Assembly (NCBI GenBank): GCA_910577325.1
Contig: CAJTMR010000015.1
Location: forward strand, 1 to 64,000
Reading direction: 5' to 3'
From: an uncultured Parabacteroides sp.
Lineage (GTDB): Bacteria > Bacteroidota > Bacteroidia > Bacteroidales > Tannerellaceae
DNA: 64,000 bases
Shown here: piece by piece, positions 32,331 to 41,176 of the stretch
How the letters are laid out: each line of letters begins with the position of its first letter
Position numbering within the stretch: the stretch's first letter is position 1
Notes under the pieces: model-generated
Told to the model about the DNA's origin: nothing
What the model saw: the letters and a program-made list of their open reading frames with translations, nothing else
Databases searched by the model: none
Made by a program: the position numbers and the translations under genes

Positions 32331-33995
32331 TTAATAGTTACTATACAAGTAACGCTTGATGCTCTTCTTGGGCGTCTTTTCAAATTCCGTCGGATACAAT
32401 TGCAAAGCAGAAACAGCCTCATAAGGTGCTAAAAGTTTGTTAAGCTCAACCCGGTTCTGCTCCATGATGACCGGAAGGTCTTCATGCGAAACTCCTGTGC
32501 TGTCCACCGTATCGTAATCCGGATAAACAAGCCCTATCAGCTTACCGTTTTTCTCTATTATGATGCTTTCCATTACAAACGGCAAGTTGTTCAGCTTCGA
32601 TTCGATCTCTTCCGGATAAATATTCTGCCCGCTCGCTCCCAAGATCATTGTCTTGCTACGGCCACGGATATAGATGCGGTTATCGGCGTCGATCGTCCCC
32701 AGGTCGCCCGTACGCAACCAGCCGTCTTCCGTAAAGACTTTGGCAGTCGCCTCTTCGTTCTTATAGTACCCTTTCATCACATTTTCACCGCTCACCTGGA
32801 TTTCTCCTACCTTATTATAGGGATCTTCCGAGTCGATGCGCACCTTCATGATGCCCTTCAATATCTGGCCACATGATCCGGGCACATATTCGTCATTATG
32901 GTCATAGCTGATCAGCGGCCCGCACTCCGTCATGCCATAACCGATCGTGAACGGGAATCTGATCTTATAGAGGAAGTTCGTCACCTCTTCATTCATAGCA
33001 GCCCCTCCCACGATCACTTCGCGGAAACGTCCGCCGAACGAGTCGACGAGTTTCTTGCGGATCTGCGCATAGATACGGGAATCGAGCAACGGGATATTCA
33101 ACGCCACCTTCATGGTTGTCTTGCTGAGCTGCGGCAAGATCATCTTCTTATAAATCTTTTCCAGGATCAACGGGACCGTCAGGATCAAGTTCGGTTTCAC
33201 CTCTTCGAAGGCTTTCAACAGGATTTTGGGAGAAGGCACTTTACCCAGCAGGTAAACATGCGCCCCGACAGCCATCGGAACCAGGAAATTGAACGCACAA
33301 CTGTAGGCGTGCGCCAAAGGCAGGAAACAAAGTTCGCGTTCCCCTCTGTACAGTACGCCAAGCTCGATACCGTACACCACATTTCCCGCCAGATTGTTTC
33401 CGGTCAGCATGACACCCTTGCTGAAACCGGTCGTACCGGAAGTATAGTTGATCTCCACCACCTTGTCGTTATCCAGTTCCGCATATTTGATATCGTCTTT
33501 CCCGAAACCGTCCGGATATTTCTCTTCCATCTTCCCGTCCATCCCTTTCAGCAACTTCTGGATGCTTTCACCATCACGCTGGTGCAGGCAACGGAAATCG
33601 GACAGCGAGAACACGCCCCGCACATCCTCGATCATTTCCTCTTCCAGCGTATCCCAGATACGGTCGCTGACAAAAAGAAAAACCGATTCGGAATGGTTGA
33701 TAATATGATGCACATCGTTCGGACTGAAGTCTTGCAGGATAGGCACGATAATCGCCCCGTATGTGACAGCGGCCATATAGACAATGCACCAGCGGGCACT
33801 ATCTTTTCCGACCAGAGCAATCTTATCTCCCCGCCGTATCTGGCAATCTTCAAACATGATATGGATGCGGGCAATCTCTTCGGCTACGTCGGCGAAAGAA
33901 AAAGTCGTCCCTTTGCTGTAATCCGTCAAGGCAGGCAGTTCCCAGTTCTTCTTGAAACTTTCCTCGTATATCTTGATAAAATTCTCTTGTATCAT
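32331..33995 (-). CDS. long-chain acyl-CoA synthetase (AMP-forming)
   Basis: A 554-aa ANL-family ligase that activates fatty acids with ATP and CoA at the inner membrane. Visible motifs are the P-loop INYTSGTTGFSKGVML (about residues 190-205), GYGMTECGP, WLRTGDLGTIDADNRIYIRGRSKTMILGASGQNIYPEEIE, and the C-terminal lysine region TEFEKTPKKSIKRYLY. It clusters with FadD/FAA1-type enzymes, used for recycling of fatty acids or salvage of exogenous lipid. The ATG at 33995 is chosen because a promoter lies at 34021-34051, inside the longer frame. It is divergent from the beta-propeller gene at 34185. Confidence 0.93.
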   Translation of the reverse strand: MIQENFIKIYEESFKKNWELPALTDYSKGTTFSFADVAEEIARIHIMFEDCQIRRGDKIALVGKDSARWCIVYMAAVTYGAIIVPILQDFSPNDVHHIINHSESVFLFVSDRIWDTLEEEMIEDVRGVFSLSDFRCLHQRDGESIQKLLKGMDGKMEEKYPDGFGKDDIKYAELDNDKVVEINYTSGTTGFSKGVMLTGNNLAGNVVYGIELGVLYRGERELCFLPLAHAYSCAFNFLVPMAVGAHVYLLGKVPSPKILLKAFEEVKPNLILTVPLILEKIYKKMILPQLSKTTMKVALNIPLLDSRIYAQIRKKLVDSFGGRFREVIVGGAAMNEEVTNFLYKIRFPFTIGYGMTECGPLISYDHNDEYVPGSCGQILKGIMKVRIDSEDPYNKVGEIQVSGENVMKGYYKNEEATAKVFTEDGWLRTGDLGTIDADNRIYIRGRSKTMILGASGQNIYPEEIESKLNNLPFVMESIIIEKNGKLIGLVYPDYDTVDSTGVSHEDLPVIMEQNRVELNKLLAPYEAVSALQLYPTEFEKTPKKSIKRYLYSNY

Positions 33996-34020
33996 ACTGT
34001 ACACTGTATTATAATTTACG

Positions 34021-34051
34021 CAAAAATACAGACTATCCGACAAATACACAA
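34021..34051 (-). promoter_or_regulatory. promoter of the acyl-CoA synthetase gene
   Basis: Minus strand TAttTTTG at 34028-34021 with TTG 23 bases upstream (34051-34049), the same geometry as at mscL and rpsF. Confidence 0.6.
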
Positions 34052-34184
34052 CAGATAGCCAGAGTTTAACCCTTAGCGCCAAGGAGATATCCCCTTACCG
34101 GGCATCCTGCCGAGCAAATGATGATCCATAAATTCCGAATAAGCAAAATTTTCCCTATCTTTCGGCTGTCTAATAATATGATAT

Positions 34185-35264
34185 ATGAACAGATGGATAC
34201 TGCTACTATGCGGAATATTGGCCGGTTGCCAGTACTCTCACAGACAAGAGGCGGACGATACGGTCTGCCAAACGATTGATATGGTTACCGTTTTCGATAG
34301 AGAGCCGACCGAAATAAAATTGGACGAATGGGCGAAAAGCGTACGTTTCATCCCGTTGGAAACGACAGATTCCGTCTTACTGACCGGATACATTCCGCAG
34401 CTTGTCTATCATCAAGACAAACTGGTTGTCTTCAACAACGACAAAATATACCTGTTCAACCCGGAAGGAAAATTTATCAGGATGATCGGAAGCAAAGGTG
34501 AAGGACCGGAAGAATACATATCCGCCGGCAATCCGAAGATAACCCCGGAAGGTATCCGTATCGACGATAACAGCAAATGGCTCAAGACATACGGTTGGGA
34601 TGGCAAATGGAAACGGACAACGACCGTTCCCACCCATAAAAATATCCGGGAAGTGCTTTCCTTACCTGACGGGCGCAATATCGGATACGTCCAGAATATC
34701 TCAGGAAAAGAGCCGATACGGATGTACCTGTTCCGCGATTCGACCGTACTGGACTCGATCGCATACGCCCGGAGCTTCGAGCCTGGAGAAATCACGATGG
34801 TGTTCTACAACGAATGCAAGACTTTCTCCACCCCGACCGGCGATTATGTGAAAGAAATGTTCAACGACACGATTTTCCGGATCACAAAAGAAAACACGCT
34901 TATCCCGTGCTGGGTGGTGGATGCAGGGAAATACAAGTTAGAAGAGGGCAGCCGCTACCGGTTGCAAGACCCGCGTAACAGCCTGTTCAAAGAGAAAAAT
35001 GCGGCACAGATCAATGTTATAGGGAACAGCAACGGCAAATTGTATCTGACAGCCAACCTGAACGGCAACTCCTATCTGATCGGCTATGATGAAAAAGAGG
35101 GGAAAGTGGAAAACGTCAAGTTGCCTTATCCCGGACATGATTTCGATTTTAAAGAAGGGAACACGTTCGTCCCCCGTTTTACCTCCGAAGACGGTCGTTA
35201 CCTGATAAGCTACGAAGTACAAGAGAACGATGAAAATCCAGTCATCATCCTGGTAGAACGTTAG
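34185..35264 (+). CDS. 6-bladed beta-propeller lipoprotein
   Basis: A 359-aa lipoprotein (MNRWILLLCGILAGC, lipobox cysteine at 15) of the Bacteroidetes 6-bladed beta-propeller family. The mark is the N-terminal LDEWAKSVRFIPLETTDSVLL, followed by DKLVVFNNDKIYLFNPEGKFIRMIGSKGEGPEEY, the blade repeat of this family. The function of the family is not established; members often stand beside outer-membrane barrels. Here the next gene, a PagL-like deacylase, begins only 12 bases later, so the two are probably co-expressed at the cell surface. Confidence 0.88.
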   Translation: MNRWILLLCGILAGCQYSHRQEADDTVCQTIDMVTVFDREPTEIKLDEWAKSVRFIPLETTDSVLLTGYIPQLVYHQDKLVVFNNDKIYLFNPEGKFIRMIGSKGEGPEEYISAGNPKITPEGIRIDDNSKWLKTYGWDGKWKRTTTVPTHKNIREVLSLPDGRNIGYVQNISGKEPIRMYLFRDSTVLDSIAYARSFEPGEITMVFYNECKTFSTPTGDYVKEMFNDTIFRITKENTLIPCWVVDAGKYKLEEGSRYRLQDPRNSLFKEKNAAQINVIGNSNGKLYLTANLNGNSYLIGYDEKEGKVENVKLPYPGHDFDFKEGNTFVPRFTSEDGRYLISYEVQENDENPVIILVER

Positions 35265-35276
35265 GCAAGCAAGAGC

Positions 35277-36479
35277 ATGAACTTGAAAGTATTCATCATA
35301 ACAGGAATGTGTATACTGGGATGCACCCGTATATGTGCACAAGGAGCCGGGACAAACGACACCCTGTCCCGCCATCCGCTCACGCACGAGGTCGGCATCG
35401 GTTTCCGCCCCGTCTACCTCATTCCCACCAATGAGTTCTTTGCCGGCGAGAACGCAGCATGGCAACCCTTGCGTAAATCCGTATCGGCACACCTGAAATA
35501 CTCTTTCCGGTTTCATCCCGATTCGCGCTACGGGAAATTATACCCCCACACGTACCAAGGAATCGGCGTTTCCTACCATTCTTTCTTTGACAAGGCCGAG
35601 ATCGGGAATCCGGTTTCGGCATATGCTTTCCAAGGATCGCGCATAACCCGTTTTTCCTCTCGCCTGTCATTGGATTACGAATGGAACTTCGGAGCTTCCT
35701 TCGGATGGAAAAAATACCATCCGGAAACCAACGCCTACAATTATGTCGTGGGGTCGAAGATCAATGCCTATATCAATTTGGGATTCCTGCTGAACTGGCA
35801 ACTGGCGGCAGGATGGCGGCTGACAGCAGGTATCGACCTGAGCCATTTTTCCAACGGAAACACCCAGTACCCCAATACAGGCGTCAACACCATCGGGGGC
35901 AGGATAGGCTTGGTGCATGCCTTCGGAGAAAATGCCGGGACGGTGATGTCCGGCAGGCCTACCGCCCAGCGCATCGAGCCACACATCAGCTATGACATCG
36001 TCTTATACGGCACAACAAAACGGAAAGGGGTCATCAAGCCCGATGAAGCCTACTTAGCCCCCGGTTCGTTCGGCGTATTGGGATTCAATTTCAATCCCAT
36101 GTACAACTTCCACAAATATTTCCGTGCCGGAGCATCGCTTGACGTGCAATATGACGAAAGCGCCAATATCAAAGAATACGAAGCCGGCTACAACGACCGG
36201 ACCGAACATCAGTTTTACCGTCCGCCGTTCAAGGAACAACTGGCAATCGGGCTATCCGCACGGGGTGAACTGGTCATGCCGGTCTTTACGATCAACGTAG
36301 GCATAGGCTATAACGTTTACCACAAATGCACCGACACGCAAGGGATGTACCAAATCCTGGCGCTGAAGACATCCGTCACCCGCAACCTGTTCCTGCACGT
36401 AGGCTACCAGTTAAGTAAATTCAAAGATCCCAACAACTTGATGTTAGGGATAGGCTACCGGTTCCATAATAAACGATAA
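35277..36479 (+). CDS. PagL-like lipid A deacylase (acyloxyacyl hydrolase family)
   Basis: A 400-aa outer-membrane barrel protein with a signal peptide (to about residue 22, ICAQ). The core of the PagL family is present: DLSHFSNGNT at about residues 187-196, where His and Ser in HFSNG match the PagL catalytic pair, followed by PNTGVNTIGG. Family members remove the 3-linked acyl chain of lipid A, which lowers immune recognition. The length is twice that of Pseudomonas PagL because a second half of barrel strands (about residues 235-400) is fused. A catalytic acidic residue cannot be assigned by eye. It is co-transcribed with the beta-propeller lipoprotein. Confidence 0.85.
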   Translation: MNLKVFIITGMCILGCTRICAQGAGTNDTLSRHPLTHEVGIGFRPVYLIPTNEFFAGENAAWQPLRKSVSAHLKYSFRFHPDSRYGKLYPHTYQGIGVSYHSFFDKAEIGNPVSAYAFQGSRITRFSSRLSLDYEWNFGASFGWKKYHPETNAYNYVVGSKINAYINLGFLLNWQLAAGWRLTAGIDLSHFSNGNTQYPNTGVNTIGGRIGLVHAFGENAGTVMSGRPTAQRIEPHISYDIVLYGTTKRKGVIKPDEAYLAPGSFGVLGFNFNPMYNFHKYFRAGASLDVQYDESANIKEYEAGYNDRTEHQFYRPPFKEQLAIGLSARGELVMPVFTINVGIGYNVYHKCTDTQGMYQILALKTSVTRNLFLHVGYQLSKFKDPNNLMLGIGYRFHNKR

Positions 36480-36812
36480 GAATATACCAGGGCAACCGCA
36501 TCAAAACCAGAAAGCGTCCATCTGTTTTCGCCACCGATAGGGACCAACTCACATAAATGTTTTTGCAAAAACAACTATCACACTATCATACTTGCCTGTA
36601 TATTATTTCAAATCAATATGTTATGGCATGATAGTTGCTATTTTGAACTATCATTCATCTATCACAACCATCATGGCAAAAAAACGTAACATCTTGTGTG
36701 TCAATCATACGACGAAAACAGAGACCGTCCGGAAACAGGTATGAAACATGTTAAAACGGCTTCTTTTTTCATCAAGACAGGCTTTTCTTTTGTCAAAAAC
36801 AGCTTGCAAATC

Positions 36813-36882
36813 CGCTTGAGACCCGGGTGTACCCACCACACAGACCCGGGTGCGGGAGAGGTGCAGACCCGGGTCTCAAGCG
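36813..36882. repeat. cruciform-forming repeat with three gacccgggt cores
   Basis: A perfect 16-bp inverted repeat (cgcttgagacccgggt at 36813-36828 with its complement at 36867-36882) flanks a third copy of the gacccgggt core at 36843-36851. The core cccggg is itself a palindrome. It lies in the 697-base gene-free stretch 36480-37176. The rest of that stretch has several ctatca/tgatag motifs (36573-36665 and 37030-37045) and only short open frames. Confidence 0.65.
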
Positions 36883-37150
36883 AGACCTTTACGGGGGTGT
36901 GGGAATGTTTATCCGCCGTGTTGGAGGTACTTTTATGCCTCGTTTTTGCCTCTTTTTCGCCGATGGACATTTGTGCTCACACAAACATAAAAAACATATT
37001 ATCAATTACATATATAAACAGCCATGTAAAAAGCATGATAGATGCATGATGGTTGGTTTGCAAAATTTTCATGAAAGAAGAGAAGTAGTTCCGGATAGCA
37101 ATTTTTGGTGCGGTTGCCCTGAAGAATATACTATCTCCAAACATTTTCGC

Positions 37151-37158
37151 TAAATTTG
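37151..37158 (+). promoter_or_regulatory. -7 promoter element of mtaB
   Basis: TAaaTTTG, 18 bases ahead of the ATG at 37177. Confidence 0.6.
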
Positions 37159-37176
37159 CGCGATAATTAAAAGACA

Positions 37177-38505
37177 ATGATTGACAAGACTGTTTTTGAG
37201 AATAAGATAGCCGCATACTATACCTTAGGATGCAAGCTGAATTTCGCCGAAACTTCGACCATAGGGAAAGTCCTTGCCGAACAGGGCGTACGCAAAGCGC
37301 GTCCGGGCGAAAAGGCTGATATTTGCGTTGTCAACACCTGCTCTGTGACAGAGCTTGCCGACAAGAAATGCCGCCAGGCGATCCGCCGGATCGGCAAACA
37401 GCATCCGGGGGCGTTCATCGTCGTGACCGGCTGCTACGCCCAGTTGAAACCGGAAGAGGTTTCGCATATCGAAGGGGTTGACCTCGTGTTAGGCGCCGAG
37501 CAGAAGTTAGACATACTCATGTATTTGGACGACTTGAAAAAGAAAGAAGAGGGAGGCGCCGTCATCGCTTCCCAAACGAAAGATATCCGTACCTTCTCCC
37601 CCTCCTGCTCAGCGGACGACCGTACGCGCCATTTCCTGAAAGTGCAGGACGGATGCGATTATTTCTGTTCCTACTGTACGATCCCCTTTGCCCGCGGACG
37701 CAGCCGTAACGGGACGATCGCCAGCATGGTGAAACAGGCCGAAGAGGTCGCTGCAAGCGGGGGAAAAGAGATCGTGCTGACAGGTGTCAACATCGGCGAC
37801 TTCGGGAAAAGTACCGGGGAGACGTTTATCGACCTCATCCGCGCGCTCGACGAGGTGGAAGGAATCGTGCGTTACCGCATCTCTTCCATCGAACCGAACC
37901 TGATCACGGACGAAGCGATCGATTTCGTGGCACGCAGTAAACGCTTCGCTCCCCATTTCCATATCCCGTTGCAGAGCGGAAGCGATGATGTGCTGAAACT
38001 GATGCGCCGCCGTTACGACACCGCCCTGTTCCGGCATAAGATCGAAAAGATCAAGGAGATCATGCCGCATGCCTTTATCGGCGTAGACGTGATTGTCGGT
38101 ACGCGGGGCGAGACGGACGCCTATTTCGAGGACGCCCGCAACTTTATCGAAAGCTTGGATATCAGCCAGTTGCACGTGTTCAGCTATTCGGAACGGCCGG
38201 GTACACAGGCTCTTAAGATCGATTACGTCGTCGATGCAAAAACCAAGCATTCACGTAGCCAACAATTGCTGGACATATCGGACCGCAAGTTTCATACATT
38301 CTACGAGACCCATATCGGCCAAAAAGCAAATGTCCTGTTTGAACAAACACACAAAAAAGGCATGATGCACGGCTTTACCGAGAATTACATAAAAGCGGAG
38401 ATTCCTTACGATGGTTCACTGGTAAACGAAGCTCGGCAAGTCACATTGGAAGGTTGGAACGAAGACAAAACAGCGTTAGTAGTAAAGATTATAGAACACC
38501 TATAA
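37177..38505 (+). CDS. mtaB: tRNA (t6A37) methylthiotransferase MtaB
   Basis: Radical-SAM enzyme of 442 aa that adds a methylthio group to N6-threonylcarbamoyladenosine at tRNA position 37. The N-terminal UPF0004 domain has three cluster cysteines (GCKLN, NTCSVT, GCYAQ). The radical-SAM motif is CDYFCSYCTIPFARGRSRN near residue 158, and the C-terminal TRAM domain includes the KKGMMHGFTENYIKAEIPYDG stretch. Length and order match MtaB rather than MiaB or RimO. It is followed 27 bases later by the acyltransferase gene, probably in the same transcript. Confidence 0.95.
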   Translation: MIDKTVFENKIAAYYTLGCKLNFAETSTIGKVLAEQGVRKARPGEKADICVVNTCSVTELADKKCRQAIRRIGKQHPGAFIVVTGCYAQLKPEEVSHIEGVDLVLGAEQKLDILMYLDDLKKKEEGGAVIASQTKDIRTFSPSCSADDRTRHFLKVQDGCDYFCSYCTIPFARGRSRNGTIASMVKQAEEVAASGGKEIVLTGVNIGDFGKSTGETFIDLIRALDEVEGIVRYRISSIEPNLITDEAIDFVARSKRFAPHFHIPLQSGSDDVLKLMRRRYDTALFRHKIEKIKEIMPHAFIGVDVIVGTRGETDAYFEDARNFIESLDISQLHVFSYSERPGTQALKIDYVVDAKTKHSRSQQLLDISDRKFHTFYETHIGQKANVLFEQTHKKGMMHGFTENYIKAEIPYDGSLVNEARQVTLEGWNEDKTALVVKIIEHL

Positions 38506-38532
38506 GTCATCATTCACACAAATAAGGTCATT

Positions 38533-39420
38533 ATGTGGAATAAAATACAATATGCGCTTATCTACAGTTGGGTAAAAGTTCATGCCCTATTGCCGATGTG
38601 GGCGCTGTATATATTATCGGATATCCTTTATGTACTGATTTATAAAGTCGTCAGATACAGGTTGAAGGTGGTCAGGCAGAATATGAAAGCTTCTTTCCCC
38701 GATAAATCGGACACCGAACTGAGCCGGCTGGAACGCGAGTTCTACCACCATTTCGCCGACTACATAGTCGAAACGATCAAGCTCGCCCACATCTCCCTTG
38801 AAGAGTTACAACACAGGGCTTTTCTGAAAAATCCCGAACTGGTAGACAAGTTAATGGAGAAAGGACACACTTGTTTCATCCTTTTGATGGGACATTACGG
38901 CAACTGGGAATGGTTTTCCGGCTCGACATCCCGTTTCAAGGACTCCCGCATCTATCAGATATACCGGCCACTCAACAGTCAAGTATTTGACCGTCTGTTC
39001 ATCAATCTGCGAACAAAATTCGGCTCTTTAGGGATCAAAAAACAGGATACCGTGCGTGATGTCATCACCTTGAAAAAAGATAAAACCCGCTGTGTCGTCA
39101 TCTTTATCGCCGATCAGACACCGAGCCGGAACAACCTACATTATTGGACGACCTTCTTGAATCAGGATTCTTCCATCCTGACCGGCCCCGAACGCCTTGC
39201 CCGCAAACTGGATCTACCGGTCATATTCCTCGATACGAAGCAGGTAAAACGCGGCTACTACACCGTAGACATGAAATTACTGACCGAGACTCCCAAAGAA
39301 ACTCCCGAAAATTGGATTACCGAACAATATGCTCGCTTGATGGAGAAATGTATCCTTCGTGATCCGGCTGGTTGGCTTTGGACACACAAGAGATGGAAAT
39401 ACAAGAGAGTGGCAAATTAA
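38533..39420 (+). CDS. LpxL/HtrB-like lipid A acyltransferase
   Basis: A 295-aa inner-membrane acyltransferase of the lysophospholipid/lipid A secondary acyltransferase family. The N-terminal hydrophobic helix (about residues 17-35) anchors it. The catalytic HX4E motif is HYGNWE near residue 120, followed by IYQIYRPLNSQVFDRL and FIADQTPSRNN, typical of the family. It would add a secondary fatty acyl chain to lipid A, complementing the PagL-like deacylase upstream. It lies 27 bases after mtaB and 38 bases before a glycosyltransferase, so mtaB, acyltransferase and glycosyltransferase may form one transcript. Confidence 0.92.
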   Translation: MWNKIQYALIYSWVKVHALLPMWALYILSDILYVLIYKVVRYRLKVVRQNMKASFPDKSDTELSRLEREFYHHFADYIVETIKLAHISLEELQHRAFLKNPELVDKLMEKGHTCFILLMGHYGNWEWFSGSTSRFKDSRIYQIYRPLNSQVFDRLFINLRTKFGSLGIKKQDTVRDVITLKKDKTRCVVIFIADQTPSRNNLHYWTTFLNQDSSILTGPERLARKLDLPVIFLDTKQVKRGYYTVDMKLLTETPKETPENWITEQYARLMEKCILRDPAGWLWTHKRWKYKRVAN

Positions 39421-39458
39421 AAGAGGCAAATTACCCCCCAAAAAGAACATGCGAAATT

Positions 39459-40502
39459 ATGAAAACAAACGAAAACTCTCAACAAGATAAAAGGGTTGCC
39501 GTTGTTATCCTGAACTGGAACGGCCGGGCGCTGATGGAGGAGTTTCTTCCCTCCGTTGTCGCATACACACCCAGCAAACAGGCGGAAATAATCGTTGCCG
39601 ACAACGGCTCTACAGACGATTCCATCGAGATGTTAAAGACAAAATTTCCGATGGTCCACATCATCCGGTTGGACAAAAATTACGGCTTTGCCGAAGGATA
39701 TAACCAAGCATTGAAGCACATCAGACACGAATACGCAGTCCTACTCAACAGCGATGTCGAAGTCACCCCAGGATGGCTGGATGCACCAGTCACCGCAATG
39801 GATGCCGACAAAACCATAGCCGGGGTTCAGCCCAAGATACGTGCCCAACGGAATAAGGAATATTTCGAGTATGCCGGAGCGGCCGGGGGATACATGGACC
39901 GATACGGCTATCCATATTGCCGTGGACGTGTCCTGCACATCGTGGAAAAAGATTCAGGACAATATGACACGCCGACCGATCTGCTTTGGGCCACGGGAGC
40001 CTGCCTGTTCGTCCGTACATCAATTTACAAGGAAGTCGGTGGTCTCGATGCCGGTTTCTTTGCCCATCAGGAGGAAATCGATATGTGCTGGCGACTACGT
40101 TCGCGCGGCTACCGACTGGTTTGTATGCCATCATCGGTCGTGTATCACGTAGGAGGCGCGACGTTGAATGTCGAGAGTCCACGCAAGACGTTCCTCAATT
40201 TCCGCAACAACCTCCTGATGCTCTATAAGAATTTGCCCGAAAAGGATTTAAAACACGTGATGCGTGTACGTTTCTGGCTGGACTATATCGCCGCGGCCAA
40301 GTTTCTGCTGACCGGTCATTACTCAAACGCCCTGGCTGTATATGAGGCCCGGAAAGCGTTCCATGAACTCAAACCTTTATACGTACCGGTCCGCCAGAAA
40401 AATCTTGCCTTGACAAAACTTCCCGACATCCCGGAACTACGGAAAAAAAGCCTGATCCTGGCGTTCTATCTACAAAGGAAAAAGAGATTTACGGAATTGT
40501 AG
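39459..40502 (+). CDS. glycosyltransferase family 2
   Basis: A 347-aa GT-A fold glycosyltransferase (rhamnosyltransferase-like GT2). The N-terminal VAVVILNWNGR is followed by ADNGSTDDS, LNSDVEV (the metal-binding DxD-type site) and the acceptor region FAHQEEIDMCWRLRSRGYRLVC. The C-terminus has a hydrophobic region around 275-295 (RVRFWLDYIAAAKFLLTG). It probably adds a sugar to lipopolysaccharide, capsule or a glycolipid. The start at 39459 is preferred to 39372 because the latter lies inside the acyltransferase gene and adds 29 unsupported residues. Confidence 0.93.
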   Translation: MKTNENSQQDKRVAVVILNWNGRALMEEFLPSVVAYTPSKQAEIIVADNGSTDDSIEMLKTKFPMVHIIRLDKNYGFAEGYNQALKHIRHEYAVLLNSDVEVTPGWLDAPVTAMDADKTIAGVQPKIRAQRNKEYFEYAGAAGGYMDRYGYPYCRGRVLHIVEKDSGQYDTPTDLLWATGACLFVRTSIYKEVGGLDAGFFAHQEEIDMCWRLRSRGYRLVCMPSSVVYHVGGATLNVESPRKTFLNFRNNLLMLYKNLPEKDLKHVMRVRFWLDYIAAAKFLLTGHYSNALAVYEARKAFHELKPLYVPVRQKNLALTKLPDIPELRKKSLILAFYLQRKKRFTEL

Positions 40503-40513
40503 ACAGAGAGGTA

Positions 40514-41158
40514 TCAATTGGCGGCATGTTGCAATATGTCAATCATGATCGGCTTGAAACCGCTCACGAAACACTCCACGGCAATCACCATCAAGATCAA
40601 CCCCATCAAGCGCATCATTACATTGTTGCCAGTCTCGCCCATGTAACGATTTAGACGAGTGGAAGCGCGGAGAATCAGGTAAGTGATAAAATAAATCAGA
40701 CCAATCGTCCCGATCAGGATGCACTTCATGGCCAAAGTGACGGCATCATCCATCAACATCAACGCATTGGCTATCGCACCGGGACCGCAAAGCATCGGAA
40801 TAGCAAGGGGCGTAATGGAAATATCATTCACATACGTCTTCACCTCTTCTTCTTTCAACTTGGCCTTCGCATAGCGAGCCTGCAACATATCGAAACCGAT
40901 CGTGAAGATGATGATCCCCCCTGCGATACGGAACCCATTTGTCGAAATACCGAAAAACTTGAACAGGAACTGCCCGGAGAAAGTGAAAAGCATCAGCGTC
41001 AGAAACGACACGATCGTGGCACGGCGAACAATTGCGCGACGCTGTTCCTCACTCATGCCATTCGTCATGGTCAGAAAGACAGGCATCGTACCCAACGGAT
41101 TTGTCAACGTAAAAAACGAAGTAAAACATAAAAGAAAGAAAGGCAACAATGAATCCAT
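40514..41158 (-). CDS. MarC family integral membrane protein
   Basis: A 214-aa protein with six predicted transmembrane segments, MarC/YchE family. The first helices show FFTLTNPLGTMPVFLTMT, a family mark, followed by RRAIVRRATIVSF and GIIIFTIGFDML; later PLAIPMLCGPGAI is the second conserved loop. The function of MarC proteins is not established, and the former link with antibiotic resistance was withdrawn. It is 18 bases downstream of the hydrogenase gene on the same strand, so it is probably read with it; a functional link is unknown. Confidence 0.92.
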   Translation of the reverse strand: MDSLLPFFLLCFTSFFTLTNPLGTMPVFLTMTNGMSEEQRRAIVRRATIVSFLTLMLFTFSGQFLFKFFGISTNGFRIAGGIIIFTIGFDMLQARYAKAKLKEEEVKTYVNDISITPLAIPMLCGPGAIANALMLMDDAVTLAMKCILIGTIGLIYFITYLILRASTRLNRYMGETGNNVMMRLMGLILMVIAVECFVSGFKPIMIDILQHAAN

Positions 41159-41176
41159 GATCGTCAGATTTATAGA

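Noticed and set aside
36673..36744. Short plus-strand frame of 23 codons (MAKKRNILCVNHTT...)
   Set aside because: Too short to support without conservation; no promoter element seen. It may be a remnant at the left of the cruciform repeat.
36696..37049. Longer open frames on both strands over the gene-free interval
   Set aside because: They run through the inverted repeat in several frames, which itself creates open frames; no family resemblance.
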